From assembly GCF_037911585.1 (NCBI RefSeq), contig NZ_JBAJNS010000001.1, positions 5,193,501 through 5,257,500 on the forward strand: DNA of 64,000 nt, given 5' to 3'. This stretch comes from Streptomyces sp. GSL17-111. GTDB taxonomy: Bacteria > Actinomycetota > Actinomycetes > Streptomycetales > Streptomycetaceae. Numbering within the stretch: the first letter of the stretch is position 1; each line of letters opens with the position of its first letter. Positions 43,621 to 52,600 of the stretch are shown here, in pieces. The position numbers and the translations under genes were made by a program. A model generated the notes under the pieces. The model was not told where the DNA came from. It searched no databases and saw only the letters and a program-made list of their open reading frames with translations.

Positions 43621-46600
43621 ATGGCGGAGAACCCACGCGCGGAGCACCCGCTCGCCCCCCTCGCCGGACGGCGCACCGCGACCACCGTGCACGCCGAGGA
43701 CGAGGCGGTCCGCGACCACCTGGTGCACACCGTCCCCGTCCTCCCGGGGGTGTTCCTCCTCGATCTCGTGCTGCGCCTGGTCGGCCGCGCCGGGATCGAC
43801 CCGGCCACCGTGGAGCTGCGGCGGATCGTCTTCCGCGCGCCCGTCCTCGGCACCCCGGACGGCCGCCGGGTCGAGGTCGTCGTCGCCGAGGACGCACCGG
43901 GGCCCGGACTGCCCGTCACCGTCCGCAGCCGACCGGGGGACCGGGACCCGTCCCGTGCCGACTGGGAGGTCAACTGCACGGCGGAACTCCACCCGCTCCC
44001 CGCCCCGGCGGCCGCCCGGCCCCGCGTCGACGTGGCGGGCCTCACCGACACCACCCGGGACACCGTCGACGTCGCGGACCTGTACGGCTTCGTCCGCGAG
44101 CGGCTCGACATCGACCACCGGGGCTTCATGAAGGCCTCCGGGACGGTCCACGTCGCGGCGGGGGAGGCCCTGGCCCGGATGCGTCTGGCCGCCGAGGCCG
44201 AGCCGTACCTGGACCACTTCCACGTCCACCCGGCGGTGCTCGACTTCGCCACCCTCGTCCCGATGCTGCTGTTCCGGGAGACGGAACGGCGCAGCGCGGA
44301 CCACCCGTTCATCCCCATCTACATCGACCGCTTCCACGCCACCCACGGGGTGGGCCCGGAGAACCTCGTGCAGGTGCCCGGCCCGGTCGGCGGCCGGCTG
44401 GACGCGGAACTCTTCGACGCCGACCTGCGCATCTGCTCGCCCGACGGGACCGTCGTCGCCGAGATCCTCGGCTTCCGGGCCAAGCGCGTGCGGTCGGCGG
44501 AGCTGATCACCGGCCGACTCGGCTCCCCCGATGCACCGGACGCCGCGTCCGCACCGACGGCTTCCGCACCGGCCGCCCCCGCGCCCGCCGCCGTGCCCGC
44601 GCCCCCGGCACCGCCCCCGCCCTCCTCCGACGCGCCGGACGCGCCGGACGCACCGGACGCGCCGGACGCGCTGGACGCGCTCGGCGCGCTGGTCGCCGCC
44701 CGGTTGGGACGGCCACACGGGAGCGTCGACCCCGACCTGGGCTTCTACGACCACGGACTGACGTCGGTCGACCTGCTCGGCATCGCCGGTGAGCTGGAGG
44801 AGCGCATCGGCAGCCCGCTCTACCCCACGCTGCTGTTCGAGTACCCCACCGTGCGGGCGCTGGCCGACCACCTGCGCGACCAGGGGCACGAGAGGGCCCT
44901 CACCGCCTCGGCGGAGCACGGCCCACGGGCGGAGACGGACGGACCCCCCGCGCCGGAGCCCGCCCCGACCGCGCCCCACCCGCCGACCGCCCCGGCCGCG
45001 CCACCCCGTGTGCCCGTCGCGCCGCCCGCCGCCACCCACACCTCCGGACCCGACGGCGCCGCGCACCGTCCCTCCGCCGCCCCGGCGGACGAGCCGCTGG
45101 CCATCGTCGGCCTGGCCGGGCGCTACCCGGGAGCGCGGAACCCGGACGAACTGTGGGAGGTCCTGACCGAGGGCCGCGACTGCGTCACCGAGGTCCCCGC
45201 CGAACGTTGGGACCGCCGGCGCCACCACGTTCCGAGCAGCGGTGACCCGGACGGGCCCGGCCCCTGGGGCGCGTTCTGCGAGGGCGTGGCGGAGTTCGAC
45301 GCCGGCTTCTTCCACATCCCCGCCGACCGGGCCCGGCTGATGGACCCGCACGAGCGGCTGTTCCTGGAGACGGCCTGGGCCGCCCTGGAGGACGCCGGTC
45401 ACACGCCGGAGGGCCTGGCCGCCCAGACCGGGGGCGGCGTCGGCGTCTTCGCGGGCCAGATGTGGAACGACTACCAACTCCTCGGCCTGGAGCACCTGCA
45501 CGAGCACGCCGACGCGGGCCCGGCCGGGTCCTGGGCGTCCGACCTGGCCAACCGGGTGTCGTACGCGTTCGACTTCCAGGGCCCGAGCCTGACCGTGGAC
45601 ACCGCCTGCTCGGCCGCCCTCACCGCCCTGCACCTGGCCGGGGAGAGCATCCGGCGCGGCGAGTGCCGGGCCGCCCTGGTCGGCGGCGTCAACCTCTCGC
45701 TCCATCCGTACAAGTACCTGCGGCTCGCCCGGCTGGGGCTGCTCTCGCCCACCGGCCGCTGCCGTCCGTTCGCCCGGGACGCCGACGGCTACGTGCCCGG
45801 TGAGGGCGTCGGGGCCGTGGTCGTGCGTCCGCTGGCCGACGCCCTCGCCTCCGGTGACCCCGTCCACGCCGTCATCCGCGGCTCCGGAATGCGCCACAGC
45901 GGCCGGACCGGCGGCTACTCCGTCCCCAGCCCCGAAGCGCAGGCCCGGGTGGTGGCCGCCGCCCTGGCCGACGCCGGCGTCTCCCCCCGCACGATCGGCT
46001 ACGTCGAGGCCCAGGCGTCGAGCACCACCCTGGGCGACCAGATCGAGATCGAGGCCCTCTCGTCCGTCTACGCCGCGCACACCGAGGACCGCGAGTACTG
46101 CGCGGTCGGCTCGGTGAAGGGCAGCATCGGCCACCTGGAGGCCGCCGCCGGGGTGGCGGGGCTGACGAAGCTGCTGCTGGCCCTGCGGCACCGCACCATT
46201 CCCCCCGGCCCGGACACCGGCGAGGTCAACCCCGCGCTGCGGCTGGACCAAACGCCCTTCTACCTGCCCCGGACCGCCCGGCACTGGCCCGAGCCCGTCG
46301 AGCCGGACACCGGCCGGCCGGCCCCCCGTCGCGCCGCGCTGAGCGCCTTCGGCGCCGGGGGCGCGAACGTGCACCTGATCGTGGAGGAGTACCGCAAGCC
46401 CGTGCGGGACCTCGGGCCGACGGCGCCCCGCCCGCTCGCCGTGCCGGTGTCGGCCCGCACCCCGGAGCGGTTGCGCGTGCTGGCCCAGCGGCTCGCCGCC
46501 CACCTGCGGGACTGCCCCGGGCTGCGCCTGGCCGACGTGGCGCACACCCTGCGGCACGGCCGTCGGCCGATGGAGCACCGCGCCGCACTCGTCACGGCGG

Positions 46601-49600
46601 ACCTCGGTGAACTGGCCTCGGGTCTGGAGGCCCTGGCCACCGGTCAGGAGCCCGCCTGCCCGACACGCCGCGGCCGGGTGGCCCCCGGTGCGGCGGTCGC
46701 CGGGGAGCCGCCCCACGACGTCCACGCGGCCGCGGGCGAGGACGCGCTCGCCGCCGCCTGGGCGGCGGGCACCCTCGCCGCCTGGCCGTCCGACGACTCC
46801 GCCGTCCGGGTCCCGCTGCCCACCTACCCCTTCGCACGGGAACGGCACTGGCTGGACGAGCCGGCGCCACCGGCCCGCTCCGGCTCCCCCCGGCCGTCCG
46901 GGGCCCCGGCGGTGAACGCGGCGCGGACCCTGGTCCTCGCCCCCCGCTGGCACGCCCGCGCGCTGCCGCCGGACGCCCACCGGCCCGACGCGTTCGCCCG
47001 CGCCCTGCTGGTCGTCCTCGACACCGACGACGGCCGGGTGGAGGCCCTGCGCGCCCACGTCCGCCGCGTCGTGCAGGTCCGCCCCGCGATGGCCTACGCC
47101 CGCACCTCCGCCGACGGCTTCGAGATCGATCCGGGGGAGGAGGAGCACTACCGCGCCCTCGCGGCGGCCCTGCGCGAGGAGGGGGAGGAGCCCGACGCGC
47201 TGCTGCACCTGTGGGGGCTGCGCGCGGAGGCGTCCCCGCCGCCGGGCGACGCCGGAGCCGTGCTCTCGATGCTGCTGCTGTGCCGCACCTGGCTCCTGGG
47301 ACGCACCGACACGCTGCCCGTCCTGCACGCCCACACGGCCGACGGCGAGTCGCCCGCGCAGGCGGCGGTGGGGGGCCTCGCCCGCAGCGTGCGGCTCGAA
47401 CAGCCCCGGCTGGCGGTCACCACGGTGCGCTTCGACGCCGGACCGCGGGACGTGTCGACGCTCCTCTCGGAGGCCGTGGCCGCGCGGACGGCCCCGGACG
47501 CCCCCGTCGAGGTCCGGCACACCCGGACCGGCCGGACCGTCCTGGCCTTCGAGCCGCTGGACCCGGCTCCGGCCCTCCCGGCGGAACCGCCCGCCGGCCC
47601 CCGCCCGCAGGTACCGCTCGCCCGGGACGGCGGCACGTATCTCATCACCGGGGGAGCCGGGGGCCTCGGCCGGCACACCGCACGGCTGCTCGCCGAATCG
47701 GCCCGGGTCTCCCTCGCGTTGCTGGGGCGCTCCGCCCCCGACGCCGCCACGGAGGCCGCCGTGGCCGAGCTCGAGGCCCTCGGCGCCCGGGCCCTGTACG
47801 TCAGGGCGGATCTCGCCGACGGCGCGGCCCTCCGGCGGGCCCTGACCGAGGTGACCACACGTCTGGGCCCGCTCACCGGGGTCATCCACAGTGCCGGGAT
47901 CGTGGACGACGCCCTCCTGGTCAACAAGGACCGCGCGGCGGCCGCCCGCGTCCTGGCCCCCAAGGTGCGGGGCACGGCCAACCTGGACGCGGCCACGGCC
48001 GACGCCGACCTGGACTACTTCCTGATGTTCTCCTCCGTCGCCTCGGTCCTGGGGAACCCCGGCGCCACCGACTACAGCGCGGCCAACCGCCACCTGGACG
48101 CCTTCGCCGTGTGGCGGGAGGAACGGCGCCGGGCGGGCGAACGCCGTGGGCGCACCACCGCCGTCAACTGGCCGCTGTGGCGCGACGGCGGCATGTCCGT
48201 CGACGCGGCCGTCCGGGACCGGGTCCTCGCCCGCACCGGATCGAGCCCGCTGGAGACCGCGGACGCCCTGGCCCTGCTCCGCACCGTGCTCGGCCGCGAC
48301 GAGCCCCAGGTCGTGGTGGTCCACGGCGACCGCGCCCGGCTGCTCGGCCACTTCGACGTCATCGGCGCGACCGAAGCGACCGGGGACGCGCGAGCCGCCG
48401 ACCCGGCCGCGACCGAAGTCGGACGGACGGAGGTCCTGAGCCGCACGGAGGAGTACCTGACCGCCGCCGTCGCCCGTCTGCTCGACCACCGTGACCCGGG
48501 AGCCGCGCGGAGCACGCACCGGGCCAGCGGGTTCCTGGAGCTCGGGCTGACGTCGGTGGACGTCGTGGAACTCGTGCGTGGCCTGTCGCGGGAGCTGGGA
48601 CGGGACCTGCCGCCCACGGCGCTCTTCCGGTACCCCGACATCGGGGCCCTCGCCGCACACCTGGTGGACGCGTACGGGCAGGAGGTGCGGACGTGGCTGT
48701 CCGCCGGGCCCACGCCCGAGCCGGAGCCCACCGCCTCCGCCGAGGCCGCCCCAGCCCCCGCCTCCGTCCCCGCTCCCACCTCCGCCGGACCGGGCGCCGA
48801 GGCCCCGCGCCGCGCCGCCCGAGCGGTGCCGACGTCCTCCGGCGGCTCCGGAGCCGAACAGCCCGTGGCGATCATCGGCATGGCGGGACGCTTCCCCGGC
48901 TCCCGGGACGTGGACGGGTTCTGGGCCGACCTCCTCGCCGGCCGCGACCTGGTGAGCGAGGTCCCGGCCGACCGGTGGGACCACCGGCTCCACCACGACC
49001 CCACGGGCACCCGCCCGCACGGCACCGACTGCGGCCACGGCGCGTTCCTGGACGACGTGGCCCGCTTCGACGCCGAGTTCTTCGGGGTGCCCCGCGCCGA
49101 GGCCGAGGGCATGGACCCGCAGACACGGCTGCTGCTGGAGGTCCTGTACGAGACCGCCGAGGACGCCGGGGTCGCCGCCCGGCTCCGGGGCTCGTCCACC
49201 GGATGCTTCGTCGGCCGCTGCTTCAACGACTACGATCTGGAGATGCTCGTCCGGGGCCGCCCGCCGGGCGCCCACGACGTCACCGGCACCTCGGTGGCGA
49301 TGTCGGCCAACCGGGCCTCCTACGTCTTCGACCTCTCCGGACCCAGCAGCGTCGTGGACACCGCCTGCTCCTCCTCGCTGTACGCCCTCCACCTCGCCGT
49401 GAGCGCCGTGCGTCGCGGGGAGTGCGCCATGGCGTTCGCCGCCGGCACCAACCTGATCCTCAGTCCGCAGCACTACCTGCGCAGTTCGGCGCTGGGCGCG
49501 CTCTCGCCCTCGGGGCGCTGCCACGCCTTCGACGCGCGGGCGGACGGCTACGTGCCGGGGGAGGCCGTCACCGCGGTGCTCGTGAAGCCGCTGGAGCAGG

Positions 49601-52600
49601 CACTGGCCGACGGGGACCCGGTGTACGGAGTCGTCCGGGCGGTGGCCGTCAACCACGGAGGCCGGGCCGGGTCGATCACGGCCCCCAACCCGGCCCGCCA
49701 GACCGACCTCCTCCTGCGCGCCTGGTCCGAGGCGGGCATCGACCCCGCCACCCTCACCTACCTGGAAGCACACGGCACGGGGACGGCGCTGGGCGACCCG
49801 GTGGAGGTCGACGGCGCGGTCGCCGCCCTGCGCCGGCACACCGCGCGGACCGGCTTCTGCGCCCTGGGCTCGGCCAAGGGCCATCTGGGGCACACCGAGG
49901 GGGCCGCCGGGCTGGTCGGCGTGGTCAAGACCCTGCTGTCCATGCGGCACGGCACGATCCCGGCGATGCCGTCCTTCGCCACCCCGAACCCGCTGTGCGC
50001 CCTGGACGGCGGCCCGCTCTACATCAACACCGAGCCGGTGCCGTGGGACCGCGTCGGGGACGAGCCGCGTCGGGCCGGCGTCAGCTCGTTCGGGTTCGGC
50101 GGTGCCTACGCGCACGCCGTGCTGGAGGAGCCGCCTCCGCGCGACGTGCCCGCGGTCGTCCCGGGCCCGCTGGTCTTCCCCTTCTCCGCCCACAACGAGG
50201 ACGCGCTGCGCGCACGCCTCGCCGACCACCTGGAGTTCCTGCGGGAACGCCCCCGACTGCGGCTCGACCAGGTCGCCGCCACCCTGCGGACGGGCCGCGA
50301 GGCGCTGCCCTTCCGCGCCGCCGTCGTCGCCGAGACGCGGGCGCGGCTCCTGGCCGGGCTGGAGCACTGCCTCGCCGCCCCGCGGATCGGCGGCCGGGCG
50401 GTGGATCTCGGCGACCCGGCGGCGGCCGAGGCGCGGACCGCCGCCGAGGACTGGGTGCGCGGCGGGTCGGCGGACCTTCCGGCCCCCGGCCCGCAGCCGC
50501 CCCGTGTGCCCCTGCCGGTCTACCCCTTCGCCGGTCGCACCTACTGGTTCGCCCCGGCCCCGGACGCCCCGCCCCCGGCCACCCCGGCCTCGGCCACCAC
50601 ACCCCCGGAGCAGGACGCCCCCGTCCCGGGCGACGCCCTCCCGGCGCACCGCGCCGAGCCGGCGGACGACACCGCGTCGGCCGTCCGCGCCGTCGAACGC
50701 CTCGTCGCCCGGAGCCCGTTCTCCGGGCGCCGCGCGGCTGCCGGCATGGACCGCGTCGACGACCTGCTGCGGCGCTGGTGCCGGCAGCTGCTCGGCGGCG
50801 GCCGGGACACCCCGCCCACCGCCGAGGAGCTCCGGAGCCGTCTCGCCGACGAGGAGCGGTACGGGAGGCTGGCCGACGCCCTCGCCGCCCTGATCGCCCG
50901 GGCACCCGCCGAGCCCGGCGCCCGCACCGGGGGTCCGGCGGCGCAGGCGCGCCTGGTCGAGGAGGCCGACGCCCTGGCCGCCGACCATCCCGAACTGGCG
51001 CCCTGGATCGACCTGATCAAGGTGTGCCTGCCCCGGCTGCCCGAGTTCCTCGCTGGTGAGGCGGACGCGCTGGAGGTCTTCTTCGCCCCGGACCACCCCG
51101 ACCTGCTGCTCCGCATCTACGACGGCAACGCCGTCGCGGACCACCACAACGAGATCGTCGCCCGGCTGGTCGCCGAGCAGGTGCGGTCCCTGCGCGAGCG
51201 CAGGCCCGAGGAGCCGGTGCGCCTGCTGGAGATCGGCGGCGGGACCGGGGGCACCACCCGGCGGCTGCTGGAGGCCCTGGCCGACCACGGGGACGGCGTG
51301 CACTACGTGTTCTCCGACGTCTCGCCCGCCTTCCTGCCCGCCGCCCGCAAGCGCTTCGCCGACACCCCCGTCTCCTTCGAGTGCCGCGTGCTCGACCTGG
51401 ACCGCGACCCCGAGGAGCAGGGCTTCGAGGCGTCGGGCGTGGACGTGGTGATCGCCGCCAACTCCGTGCACGCCACCCGCAGCATGGCGGGCAGCCTGGG
51501 ACGCGTCCGCCGCCTCCTCGCTCCGGGCGGCATCGTGGTCCTGGAGGAACTCGTCCGCAACCGCGACTGCATGACCGCGATGATCGGACCGCTGCCCGGC
51601 TACTGGTCCAGCGTGGACCCCGGCGTCCGGCTGCCCGACTCCCCGTTCCTCGACGTGGCCGGCTGGCGTCGGGCCCTGCGGGAACAGGGCTTCGAGCGCA
51701 CCTGGGCGCTGGGCGCGCCCGACCTGGCCGAGGACGAGTTCGACAACGCCGTCCTCGTCAGCCGGGTCCCCGCCGCGCCGGCCGCCCGTCCGGAGCCGGT
51801 CCTCGCGGCCCCCGTGCCCGAGGTGGCCCCTGACCCCGTGCCCGAGGTGGTCCCGGCCCCCGCGCCCGCCCCGGCCGCCCCCGCCGAGCCGGTGACGGCC
51901 GGCCCCGAGGAGGTCACCGAGCGGCTGCGGACCGTCTTCGCACGGTTCTTCGGCCTCGCCGAGGAGGCCGTGACCCCCGACGCCCCCTTCGACAGCTACG
52001 GCATGGACTCCCTCAGCGCCATCCAGCTCATCCGGAGCCTGGAGCCGGAGTTCGGGAAGCTGCCGAAGGTGCTGCTGTTCGAACACCCCACCCTCGCCTC
52101 GCTGGCCCGCTACCTCGTGGAGCACGCTCCCGCGCCCAGCCGCACCGGGCCGCCCGAGGAGCGCCCCGCCGCCACGGCCGAGCCGTCCGGTCCCACCGCC
52201 GAGCCGTCCGGTCCCACCGCCGAGCCGTCCGACCTGAGCGGTCGGGAGGTGTCCGTTCCGGCCCCGACGTCGGCCGCACCGGACGGCACCCGGGCCCCCG
52301 CCCGGCCGCAGCCGGCCCCGGCCCGCGCGGGCGGCGGGGCCGAGGACGACCCCGTGGCCATCGTCGGACTGGCGGGCCGCTTCGCCCGCTCGCCCGACGT
52401 CCGGACCTGGTGGCGGCACCTGCGGGACGGCGTTCACCTGGTGGAGGAGATCCCGGCCGAACGTTTCGACTGGCGTGAGGTGTTCGGTGACCCGCACCGT
52501 TCGCCCGGCACGGTCAACAGCCGCTGGGGCTCCTTCATCGAGGGCGTCGACCGCTTCGACGCGGACTTCTTCGGCATGACGCCGATGGAGGCCGAACTCA

